DNA of 30,151 nt from DASZMJ01 sp035551935. GTDB lineage: Bacteria > Planctomycetota > Planctomycetia > Isosphaerales > Isosphaeraceae. Position 1 is the stretch's first letter. Every line of letters starts with the position of its first letter. Positions 1 to 6,912 of the stretch are shown here, piece after piece. The position numbers and the translations under genes are program-made. The stretch covers positions 1 to 30,151 of the forward strand of contig DASZMJ010000306.1 of the NCBI GenBank assembly GCA_035551935.1, read 5' to 3'. The notes beneath the pieces were generated by a model. It was given only the letters and a program-made list of their open reading frames with translations. It was not told the DNA's origin and did no database searches.

Positions 1-85
1 GCGCCAGTTCGGCTGCCAATTCGAAAATCATGCGCATATGATCCGTGCTCCATTTGGCTTCGAATTCCGGAGATTTCGGCTTCAT
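1..85 (-). CDS. Partial hypothetical protein, N-terminal 28 codons
   Basis: An ATG on the minus strand at 85 opens a frame that stays open to the window edge. It reads MKPKSPEFEAKWSTDHMRMI and continues. The coding stretch uses more A/T-rich codons than the polysaccharide locus, matching the lower GC of the whole left edge. No clear Shine-Dalgarno sequence is visible. I do not recognise the family. It could be a real truncated gene or a chance frame, because only 85 nt can be seen. Confidence 0.35.
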   Translation of the reverse strand, partial: MKPKSPEFEAKWSTDHMRMIFELAAELA

Positions 86-261
86 GGACTAATACTGAGT
101 TGTCGCTTGGTCGCGGTCAACTTCCCCGTAATCCGGCATAAAACCTTATGTGGCAGGCACTTTCGCTTAGTTTAATGCCATTCAGCTGCGTCCCCGTTTC
201 GTTCGTCGTTTCGTTCGTACGCCATCGAGGCTGTCCGTGTGAAATTCGGGACACCCCGTTT

Positions 262-1596
262 ATGACTATCGTCGAGTGGCCACGCACTCTCATCGGCGTG
301 CTTCTCGTTGCCTGCTGGATCGTGACCGTCGCGCGGGCCCAGGACACGGCGACGTCCCCCGCGCCGGATGGATCGAAGCCTCGGGAGCTGACCGAGTCGG
401 CTCCGAAGCGAGGCCAGAAACGGGCAGTGGTGGAGCGGCGCGAGGCCGACGACGCCAGGGAAAGTGCCGGCGTGAAAGCTTACATGGAGTCGAGGAATCA
501 CTCCGAAAAGGGGCATGTATTCTTGAGGCGAGGCCGCTATGCCCTCTCGATCCCGGAGTTCGAGGCGGCCCACGCCGAGGGGCTCAAGATGGCGTTCCCC
601 GAGTCGCTCGAGACCATGAAGGTCAACACGGCCCCCACCGACGGCGGGGGCCTGCGGGGGACCACCGAGAAGCTCCTCGGGGTCGCTCTCGCCGCCGTCG
701 CCGACTATGCGCGCGCGGAGAAATATCTGCATGCCGCGCTTACTACGGACGAAAAATATTTTTCTGGAGAAATTAATTGGTGTGAGGGATATGAGCATTT
801 TGGCCTGGCCTTCGTCCACGCGGCGCGGGGGCGGTACGACGACGCCGAGCGGGAATACTCCCGGTTCATCCAGATCCTCAAGTCGGACAAGTCGATCAAG
901 GCCGGCAAGCTTCACATCACCGCCCACGGCTACCTCGGGCTCGCGAGCCTCGCCCTGGCCCGCGGCCGGCTCGGCGACGCCGAGCGACAAATGAAGATCC
1001 CGCTGCTGGTCCTGAAGGAGAAAGGGATCGGCGAGAAGCATCCCGTGCTGGCGGCGCATGCCCGGATCGTCCTCGGCCAGCTCCGCGACCGCGAGGGCCG
1101 GCCCGACGAGGCCGAGCGGGAGTACCGGCACGCGCTGACGATCTGCCGCACGCTGGGCCCCGACCACCCCATGGCCGCCTTCGGCCTCGACGGCCTGGGG
1201 GAGCTCGAGGTGGAAGTCGGAAAGCTTGACGACGCCGAGAAGCACTTCCGGGAGGCGTTGGTCCTCCGCGAGAAGATGCTGGGCAAGGATCATCGCGAGC
1301 TGGGCTACAGCCTCGACGGCCTGGGGCGTGTGGCCGCGGCGCGGGGCGACTGGGCCGCGGCCGAGCCGCTGCTCGGCCGGGCGCTGGCGATCCTGGAGAA
1401 GGGCCTCGGGATCGACCACCCCGACGTGGCCGTCGTGGCCTTGCATCGCTCCCGGGCGCTCAGCCGCCTGGGCCGCGACGCTGAGGCGACGGCGCTGGAT
1501 CGGCGCATCCCCCCGCATCCCGGCCTGAGCTCCCAGGGCCGCTTCCTGGCGGTCCCCGATGGCCTGTTTTGCGACTATTGTATGCATTTCTTATAA
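262..1596 (+). CDS. Secreted kinesin-light-chain-type TPR repeat protein
   Basis: A protein of 444 residues if started at ATG 262. A longer frame opens at 148, but 262 is preferred because it begins directly with a signal-like segment (MTIVEWPRTLIGVLLVACWI, then an A-R-A-Q-type cleavage region). After a charged linker there are tandem helical repeats of about 42 residues, typical of TPR_10/TPR_12 modules, for example AEREYRHALTICRTLGPDHP and AEKHFREALVLREKMLGKDH. Such repeats mediate protein-protein contacts; the partner is unknown. An AT-rich island (about 735-800) lies inside the gene but keeps the frame. The last dozen residues (GLFCDYCMHFL) are also encoded by AT-richer DNA and look unlike a TPR tail, so the 3' end may have been altered. 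It stands apart from the polysaccharide operons and faces the 1779-1931 gene. Confidence 0.75.
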   Translation: MTIVEWPRTLIGVLLVACWIVTVARAQDTATSPAPDGSKPRELTESAPKRGQKRAVVERREADDARESAGVKAYMESRNHSEKGHVFLRRGRYALSIPEFEAAHAEGLKMAFPESLETMKVNTAPTDGGGLRGTTEKLLGVALAAVADYARAEKYLHAALTTDEKYFSGEINWCEGYEHFGLAFVHAARGRYDDAEREYSRFIQILKSDKSIKAGKLHITAHGYLGLASLALARGRLGDAERQMKIPLLVLKEKGIGEKHPVLAAHARIVLGQLRDREGRPDEAEREYRHALTICRTLGPDHPMAAFGLDGLGELEVEVGKLDDAEKHFREALVLREKMLGKDHRELGYSLDGLGRVAAARGDWAAAEPLLGRALAILEKGLGIDHPDVAVVALHRSRALSRLGRDAEATALDRRIPPHPGLSSQGRFLAVPDGLFCDYCMHFL

Positions 1597-1627
1597 GTAT
1601 TTTTGGCAAGAGGGGGCGCCCCGGCGG

Positions 1628-1687
1628 GGCTGGCTGGGGCCGCAGGCCACGGCCCCGGGGCGCCGTGGCCTGCGGCCCCAGCCAGCC
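1628..1687. repeat. Perfect 26-bp inverted repeat (hairpin)
   Basis: The left arm 1628-1653 is the exact reverse complement of the right arm 1662-1687, with an 8-nt loop (cccggggc). It lies between two convergent genes (TPR protein ending at 1596, small protein ending at 1779), so a bidirectional terminator or an intergenic palindromic repeat element are the simplest readings. No T-tract follows on either strand, which argues against a classic intrinsic terminator. Confidence 0.8.
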
Positions 1688-1725
1688 GACTGTGGTCGGC
1701 GCGGCGGGGTCTACGCCCCGAACTG

Positions 1726-1754
1726 GCCGCGCGATTCACGGTGAATCGCGCGGC
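1726..1754. repeat. Perfect 14-bp inverted repeat around one central base
   Basis: The arms gccgcgcgattcac (1726-1739) and gtgaatcgcgcggc (1741-1754) are exact reverse complements around G1740. Two shorter hairpins lie between this and the 26-bp repeat: ccgac/gtcgg at 1686-1699 and cgggg/ccccg at 1705-1720. The whole 1628-1754 segment is therefore a chain of palindromes. With almost no loop, a duplex operator or a cruciform is as plausible as an RNA hairpin. Confidence 0.7.
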
Positions 1755-1778
1755 GCGAGCCGCGGTCATCGGGGCGGC

Positions 1779-1931
1779 TCAGGACGGCTTGCGACGGACC
1801 GAGGCCGGCGACGGCGATTCCGGGCCCGTCGGGGCGACGACGCCCCAGGCCAGGCGCGCGATCCACCAGACGAATCCCGCGACGAGGGGGAGCAACGCCA
1901 GGGCGAACGCCCCGGCGACCAGGATGTGCAT
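1779..1931 (-). CDS. Small single-pass membrane protein (50 aa)
   Basis: A 50-codon frame starts at ATG 1931 with GGGAG seven bases upstream. The product begins MHILVAGAFALALLPLVAGF and continues with W-W-I-A-R-L-A-W-G-V-V. This gives one hydrophobic helix from about residue 3 to 33, followed by a short polar tail rich in P and S ending in R-R-K-P-S. No family is recognised. The good ribosome binding site and clear membrane segment favour a real gene over chance. A longer in-frame extension upstream (to 2207) is proline/arginine-rich and is rejected as the true start. It converges with the TPR gene across the palindrome cluster. Confidence 0.55.
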   Translation of the reverse strand: MHILVAGAFALALLPLVAGFVWWIARLAWGVVAPTGPESPSPASVRRKPS

Positions 1932-2190
1932 CGACCGACTCCCGGGGGGATGGGATATCGCGACCCACCCCCCTGTGCAAGTCGGGAACCAATCCCCCGG
2001 CGGCCGACCGAGGGCCGTCGCAACCTTCAACGGAACATGTGATGAATCCGGGAGATCCGTCGTCCGGGGCGAGTGGGAGGTGGGCCCCGGCCCGCCCCGT
2101 CGCTGTCGCATCCTGAGGCGGCGTCGCCCGATCCTTGGGCGGGGCGGCCCGGGGCCGATCGTGTCGCGTGGCCCCGCAGGGCAGGGGCCC

Positions 2191-2430
2191 TCAGGACAGG
2201 ACGTCATCGACGGCCTCTCGGACCGTCCCCAGGAGGGTCTCGAGCGTCGGCCCGTCGTAGCCGGCCTCGAGGACCTCGCGATACTCGTCGACCACGAGGC
2301 GTCGGACCGCGTCGGCCTCCAGGCCCCGGGCGCGATGCCGCCGCGCCGCGATCCTCGCCCCTAACGCGGTCGCCCAGACCAGCTCGTCGGGCGTCCCGCC
2401 GCTGACCATCATGAAGCCGATCCGTCGCAT
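2191..2430 (-). CDS. Hypothetical protein, 79 aa
   Basis: The frame opens at ATG 2430 with GGGGAG about eight bases upstream and encodes MRRIGFMMVSGGTPDELVWA and onward, ending in an acidic segment (T-V-R-E-A-V-D-D-V-L-S). It looks soluble and mostly helical, with a balanced charge pattern typical of a real small protein rather than a GC-rich shadow frame. No domain is recognised. A TTGCAA-N17-CACGAT promoter-like pair lies about 60-100 nt upstream. It is divergent from the exosortase operon, and the roughly 335 nt between the two genes appear to hold both promoters. Confidence 0.6.
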   Translation of the reverse strand: MRRIGFMMVSGGTPDELVWATALGARIAARRHRARGLEADAVRRLVVDEYREVLEAGYDGPTLETLLGTVREAVDDVLS

Positions 2431-2498
2431 GGCGATGCTCCCCGCTTCGGGTGATCGTCCGGGCGGCGCTCGTCGGCGAGGGCCCCCCGGCGTCGATC

Positions 2499-2527
2499 AT
2501 CGTGGCCGGGCCCACGCCGCATTGCAA
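2499..2527 (-). promoter_or_regulatory. Candidate promoter for the 79-aa gene (TTGCAA-N17-CACGAT)
   Basis: Reading the minus strand, TTGCAA (2527-2522) is followed after 17 nt by CACGAT (2504-2499). Spacing fits a housekeeping sigma-70-type promoter and would give a leader of about 60 nt. The -10 box matches TATAAT in only three positions. Support comes mainly from the same TTGCA box occurring at three other operon starts in the window. Confidence 0.3.
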
Positions 2528-2617
2528 CCAAAAAACGACCGGACGCGACGGCGGTCCCGGCGGCGCGGGCTTTTGGCAACCTGGGCCGAATATTTCCGTT
2601 CCGGGGCGGATTGCCAC

Positions 2618-2647
2618 TTGCAGTGCGCCTTGGATGCTGGCATAGAT
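2618..2647 (+). promoter_or_regulatory. Candidate promoter of the exosortase operon (TTGCAG-N17-CATAGA)
   Basis: TTGCAG (2618-2623) and CATAGA (2641-2646) are separated by 17 nt. The block GGATGCTGGCATAGAT (2632-2647) recurs with one mismatch ahead of the oppositely oriented phosphoglycosyl-transferase operon (27515-27530, minus), with the TTGCA box at the identical distance. The leader to ATG 2766 would be about 110 nt. The -10 is a weak consensus match, so the conserved block might also be an operator. Confidence 0.5.
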
Positions 2648-2765
2648 AGTAGGACGAGATTCCGTCATCAGCGAGTGCCGCCGCGTCGTGGCGAGCGGCA
2701 TCCTAGGATCGACAAGGGCGACGACCCCGACGATCGTCGCCGGGCCCGAAGATCGGCGAGCCGCC

Positions 2766-3782
2766 ATGACCGAGCAGCCGGCAACCCCGAACCGACCGCG
2801 ACTGGCGCGACCCCCGGCGGCCCTGCTGGCGGTGGGGGCGGCCATCGGCTGGGCGACGTGGTCCACGCTGGGCGACATGTCCCAGCGGTGGACGGAAGAC
2901 CCGACGTATTCGCACGGCTTCCTCGTCCCCCTGATCGCGCTGGCGATCCTCTGGACGCGGCGCCGCACGCGGCCGGCGGCGGCCGAGCGGCCGAGCTGGT
3001 GGGCCCTGGCGCCGGTGGCCCTCGGGGCCGCGATGCAGCTCGTCGGGGCGTACCTGTCGGTCGCCTGGCTCTGCGGCGCGGCGCTGTTGGCCTACGCCGC
3101 CGGGCTGGCGCTCTTGGTCGGCGGCCGGCCGATGCTGCGGTGGGCGGCGCCGGCGATCGGCTTCCTCGTCTTCATGATCCCGCTGCCGTGGCGGATCGAG
3201 ACGATCATGCGGAACCCGCTCCAACGGCTCTCGACCTTGGCCAGCGCCTACGTGCTCCAGACGCTGGGGCGGCCGGTCTTCGCCGAGGGCAACATCATCG
3301 TCGTCAGCGACACGATCGAGCTGGGCATCATCGACGCCTGTAGCGGGCTGAAGATGCTGGTGATCTTCTTCGCGATGGCCACGGCGATCGCGATGTTGCC
3401 CCCGGCGAAGACCGGCCGCCCCGGCGCCCCGACCGAGCGGCCCTGGGTCGACCGGGTCCTGATCGTCCTGAGCGCCCTGCCGATCGCGATGATCACCAAC
3501 ATCGCGCGGATCACCGCGACGGGCATCCTCCACGAGGCCGTCGGCAGCAAGTGGGCGAACCTGGTCTTCCACGACCTGGCGGGCTGGCTGATGATGCCGA
3601 TGGCGTTGGCGCTGTTGTGGTGCGAGCTGCAGATCCTCTCGGCGCTCCTGGTCGCCGAGGAGGCGCCGGCGCGGCGGCTCGCGCCGCTGTTGATCGAGGC
3701 GGGCGTGCCGGTCGCGACGCCGGCCGGCACGCTGCCGGTGGGCGTCGCCGGCGGGCGTCGCCGCCGGTCGGGGCGGCGCTGA
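2766..3782 (+). CDS. Exosortase/archaeosortase family transpeptidase
   Basis: A polytopic membrane protein of 338 residues with about eight hydrophobic helices. Exosortases are cysteine transpeptidases that process proteins bearing a short C-terminal sorting signal at the inner membrane. The family's catalytic set is visible: C192 in I-D-A-C-S-G-L-K, R248 in I-T-N-I-A-R-I-T and H269 in V-F-H-D-L-A-G-W, each at a helix end. The start at ATG 2766 is chosen because the cytoplasmic N-terminus and first helix follow directly; a GTG at 2688 would add a non-conserved stretch. Neither start has a clear Shine-Dalgarno sequence. The C-terminus is a basic tail (G-R-R-R-R-S-G-R-R). It is the first gene of the plus-strand operon. 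Its usual partner EpsI is two genes downstream rather than fused. The exact exosortase subtype cannot be decided by eye; a planctomycete-type form is likely. Confidence 0.93.
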   Translation: MTEQPATPNRPRLARPPAALLAVGAAIGWATWSTLGDMSQRWTEDPTYSHGFLVPLIALAILWTRRRTRPAAAERPSWWALAPVALGAAMQLVGAYLSVAWLCGAALLAYAAGLALLVGGRPMLRWAAPAIGFLVFMIPLPWRIETIMRNPLQRLSTLASAYVLQTLGRPVFAEGNIIVVSDTIELGIIDACSGLKMLVIFFAMATAIAMLPPAKTGRPGAPTERPWVDRVLIVLSALPIAMITNIARITATGILHEAVGSKWANLVFHDLAGWLMMPMALALLWCELQILSALLVAEEAPARRLAPLLIEAGVPVATPAGTLPVGVAGGRRRRSGRR

Positions 3783-3847
3783 TCCGCCGCGTCCCCTGAG
3801 CGTCCCTTGCCGAGCGTCCCGGACCGAGCTCCCCGGAGAGGCCAGCG

Positions 3848-6145
3848 ATGAATACCGGCGTACCGGCCCTGCCCCCGACCCCGCCCGACGGCCGCCCGCA
3901 GGTGGTGCTCGGCCGCCAGGTGGCCGCGCCCCCGGCGGCGCTGGCGGCCGGCCCGGGCCTGGGGCAGTTGCTGCGCGGCCTCCGGCGCCGCTGGCCGCTG
4001 GCGCTGGGCCTCGGGCTGCCCCTGGCCGCGGCCGCCGCGGCCCTGACCTGGAGCTTCCTGCCGGTGTCGCGCTACACCGCGCAGGCGATGCTCCAGGTGG
4101 CGTCGGCGCCGAGCAACTTCGTGTTCAAGAACCCCGAGCTGGAGGCCGCCGACCGCTCGGAATATCGCAACTATCAGCTCACGCAGCAGACGCTGATCAA
4201 GAGCCCGTTCGTCCTGAACGCCGCGCTGAGCGACCCGAAGGCCAGCCGCCTGGCGATCGTCCGCAAGCACGCCGACCCGGTCGAGTGGCTCGAGAAGAAG
4301 CTGTCGATCACCTTCACCGGCGAGGTGATGTTCATCTCCCTGGACGGCGACGACCCCGCCGAGCTCGCCGAGCTGGTCAACGCGGTGACGCTGGCCTACG
4401 AGAAGGAGGTCGTCAACGCCGAGCACACCAAGCGGCTCGAGCGGTACAATGCGCTCAAGGAGATCTACGCGAAATACCAGAGCGGCCTCCGGGCGCGGCG
4501 GGAAGAGCTCAAGGGCCTGGCCGAGAAGGCGGGCTCCAACGACAAGCAGACCCTGGCCCTGAAGCAGCAGCTGGCGATCGAGGCGCACGCGGCGGCCGAG
4601 CGGGAGCTGCGGCAGGTCCAGTCGGAGCTGCGGCGGGCGGAGATCGAGCTGAAGATCGTCCGGGAGGCGCCGGCGGGCTCGGCCCGGCCGGTCGCCGCGG
4701 CGGCCGGCGCGGCGGGGCCGCCGACCGGCCTGGAGGCGGCCGTCGCGGCGACGAAGGCCGTCCGCGAGGCGGCGGCGCAGGTCGAGACGCTGCGGGGCCA
4801 ATGGGCCGTGGCCCGCGGCCGGGTCCGTGAGGGCGGCGACGTGTCGGCGGTCCGGCTCGGCGAGCGGTACCGCAAGGCCCAGGCCGACCTGGACGCGGCC
4901 CGCGCCGCGGCCCGCGAGGAGCTGCTGGCGCGGTCGGCCGATGGCGCCCCGGCGGCCGCGGCCCTCGCCGCGGGTCGGCCGGCGACCGCCGGCGACCCCC
5001 GGGAGGTGCTGCGGGCCCGGGTGAAGTTCCTCCGCGAGGACGAGAAGGCGCTGAAGGCGGTCGTCGGGTCCCTCGCCGACGGGACGCAGGCGTTCAACCA
5101 GAAGACGATCAGCATCGAGTCGATCACCGACGAGATCCAGAGCGCCGAGGACGCCTTCAAGCAGATCGGCAGCCGGGTCGAGGCGCTGAACGTCGAACTC
5201 GACGCGCCGCTGCGGGTGCGGCGGTTCCAGCTGGCCGAGCCGCCGCGCTCGCCGCGGCTCTCGAAGCTGGCGATGGCGACCGCCGCCGCCGGGCTCGGGA
5301 CCCTGGCCGCGGTGGTGCTGGGCGTCTCGTACCTCGACGCCCGCGGCCGGCGGATCGTGGCCGTCGAGGAGGTGGTCCACGGCCTCGGCATGGACCTGGT
5401 CGGCGTCCTGCCGGCCTTGCCCGACCGCCGCGGCCGTCGGGCGCTGGGCGACGCCCGCGAGCGGGAGGCGATCTGGGGCAGCATCCTGCTGGAGTCGGTC
5501 AACTCGGCGCGGGCGCTGCTGCTGCACGCGGCCCGCGCCGACGGCCTCCGCGTGCTGATGGTCGCCAGCGCCGTGAAGGGGGAGGGGAAGACCTCGCTGG
5601 CCGGCCACCTGGCGACCAGCCTGGCCCGCGCCGGGCGGCGGACGCTGCTGCTGGACGCCGACCTCCGCAGCCCGGCGGCGCACCGGCTCTTCGACCTGCC
5701 GCTGGAGCGCGGGACCTGCGAGCTGCTCCGCGGCCAGGCCACGCTGGCGGAGGCCCTGCGGCCGACCGTCGTGCCCGGGCTCGCGCTGGTCAGCGCCGGC
5801 TACTTCGACGACCGCGCCGTCCGCGCCCTGGCGCAGGGGGACCTCCAGGCGGTCCTGGACGGCGCCCGCGCCGAGTTCGACTTCATCGTCATCGACACGG
5901 CGCCGGTGCTGCCGGTGGCCGACACGCTGCACATCGCCCAGCACGCCGACGGCGTGATCTTCTCGGTGCTCCGCGACGTCAGCCGGCTGCCGGCGGTGCA
6001 CGCCGCCTACCAGCGGCTGGCGCGGCTCGGCGTCCGGATGCTCGGCGCCGTGGTCGCCGGGGCGCCGTGCAAGGACTATCAGGCCGCCTACGCCTACAAC
6101 TACGCCACGCCGCCGTCGGCCCCGGCCGTCGCCGAGCCGGCCTGA
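3848..6145 (+). CDS. Wzz-domain polysaccharide co-polymerase fused to BY-kinase
   Basis: A 765-residue single-chain chain-length regulator and tyrosine autokinase. After a proline-rich N-terminus comes transmembrane helix 1 (about 47-72), a long periplasmic segment with coiled coil (about 180-330 and 390-460) and transmembrane helix 2 (about 473-497). The cytoplasmic BY-kinase domain follows: Walker A A-V-K-G-E-G-K-T-S with K581, Walker A' L-L-L-D-A-D with D603/D605, and Walker B F-I-V-I-D-T-A-P with D683. The C-terminus has a tyrosine cluster (Y744, Y748, Y750, Y752), the usual autophosphorylation site. Phosphorylation cycles of such kinases control polymer length and export by Wzy-dependent systems. 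GGAGAGG lies just upstream of ATG 3848. The alanine-rich, GC-extreme middle region is longer than in typical Wzc proteins. Confidence 0.93.
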   Translation: MNTGVPALPPTPPDGRPQVVLGRQVAAPPAALAAGPGLGQLLRGLRRRWPLALGLGLPLAAAAAALTWSFLPVSRYTAQAMLQVASAPSNFVFKNPELEAADRSEYRNYQLTQQTLIKSPFVLNAALSDPKASRLAIVRKHADPVEWLEKKLSITFTGEVMFISLDGDDPAELAELVNAVTLAYEKEVVNAEHTKRLERYNALKEIYAKYQSGLRARREELKGLAEKAGSNDKQTLALKQQLAIEAHAAAERELRQVQSELRRAEIELKIVREAPAGSARPVAAAAGAAGPPTGLEAAVAATKAVREAAAQVETLRGQWAVARGRVREGGDVSAVRLGERYRKAQADLDAARAAAREELLARSADGAPAAAALAAGRPATAGDPREVLRARVKFLREDEKALKAVVGSLADGTQAFNQKTISIESITDEIQSAEDAFKQIGSRVEALNVELDAPLRVRRFQLAEPPRSPRLSKLAMATAAAGLGTLAAVVLGVSYLDARGRRIVAVEEVVHGLGMDLVGVLPALPDRRGRRALGDAREREAIWGSILLESVNSARALLLHAARADGLRVLMVASAVKGEGKTSLAGHLATSLARAGRRTLLLDADLRSPAAHRLFDLPLERGTCELLRGQATLAEALRPTVVPGLALVSAGYFDDRAVRALAQGDLQAVLDGARAEFDFIVIDTAPVLPVADTLHIAQHADGVIFSVLRDVSRLPAVHAAYQRLARLGVRMLGAVVAGAPCKDYQAAYAYNYATPPSAPAVAEPA

Positions 6146-6183
6146 AGCGGACCCCGTGACCGACCCCGGAGCCGACCCGCACC

Positions 6184-6855
6184 ATGAGCCGACACCTGCC
6201 GACGACGCTGGCGATCGCCGTCATCCTCCTGGCCGGCCTGGCCCACGGCCGCCGGACCGACCGCTGGGGCGTCGACCACCGGCTCGCCGAGGGGATCGAG
6301 CGGCTGCCGCGGCTGCCGCTGACCGTCGGCGACTGGCGCGGCGAGGACATCCCGATCGACCCGGTCTACGCGCGCCGGCTGGAGCGCGGCGGCATGAAGG
6401 CGATGGTCAGCCGGCGGTACGTCGACCGCCGCAGCGGCGACGCGGTCTCGATGCTCGCCGTCGTCGGCCCGGTCGGCCCGATCGCGCTCCACACGCCGGA
6501 GATCTGCTACGCCGGCTCCGGCTTCGAGCTGGCCGCGCCGGCCGTCCGCTACTTCCCGCCCGGCACCGACAGCTCGTTCTGGTGCGGCGACTTTCGCAAG
6601 GTCGACGCCGCCATCTCGTCCGGCCTGCGGATCCTCTGGGCCTGGTGCCCCGAGGGCCATTGGCAGGCCGTCGAGAGCCCCCGCGCCAGCTTCGCCGCCG
6701 AGCGGGTGCTGTTCAAGGTCTACGTCGTCCGCGAGTCGCTCGAGACGGCGCCGCCGCGCGACGACGACCCGGGCCCGCGGTTCCTCCGCGCCCTGCTGCC
6801 CGTGCTGGAGACGACCCTCTTCGAGGGCCGGCGTCCCGCGGCCGCCCGCGGCTGA
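6184..6855 (+). CDS. epsI: EpsI-family exosortase-associated protein
   Basis: A 223-residue protein with an N-terminal hydrophobic helix (about 6-22: T-L-A-I-A-V-I-L-L-A-G-L) and an extracytoplasmic EpsI domain (DUF3485 type). Visible family landmarks are L-T-V-G-D-W-R-G near residue 45 and H-T-P-E-I-C-Y with H103 and C108. In proteobacteria EpsI is either the C-terminal domain of an exosortase or a neighbouring gene. Its biochemical function is not settled, but it tracks exopolysaccharide loci that carry exosortases. Here it is a separate gene, 38 nt after the BY-kinase. The start at ATG 6184 gives the membrane helix immediately. Confidence 0.88.
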   Translation: MSRHLPTTLAIAVILLAGLAHGRRTDRWGVDHRLAEGIERLPRLPLTVGDWRGEDIPIDPVYARRLERGGMKAMVSRRYVDRRSGDAVSMLAVVGPVGPIALHTPEICYAGSGFELAAPAVRYFPPGTDSSFWCGDFRKVDAAISSGLRILWAWCPEGHWQAVESPRASFAAERVLFKVYVVRESLETAPPRDDDPGPRFLRALLPVLETTLFEGRRPAAARG

Positions 6856-6912
6856 GCCCGCGCCGGCCCGAACGGGACCGACCACCGACCGACCCCCCCT
6901 GCGTAGCCCGAG

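Larger units (their letters stand above)
2431..2765. other. Divergent intergenic region with two promoter-like sites
   Basis: This stretch between the 79-residue gene (minus) and the exosortase gene (plus) contains AT-richer patches (about 2521-2535 and 2585-2600) and two promoter-like pairs facing outward, listed separately. Open frames crossing it have arginine/proline-rich products and are regarded as shadows. Confidence 0.5.

Noticed and set aside
148..261. Upstream start for the secreted TPR protein
   Set aside because: The extra 38 residues precede a normal signal-like segment and would place it internally; ATG 262 fits better.
2632..2660. A sigma-54 promoter reading of the TGGCATAGAT block
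   Set aside because: The required -12 GC element is missing at the correct distance after TGGCA in both operon fronts.
3248..6001. A 917-codon minus-strand frame opposite the exosortase and BY-kinase genes
   Set aside because: Repetitive R/Q/G/H-rich translation with no recognisable motif; the plus strand has clear catalytic motifs throughout.
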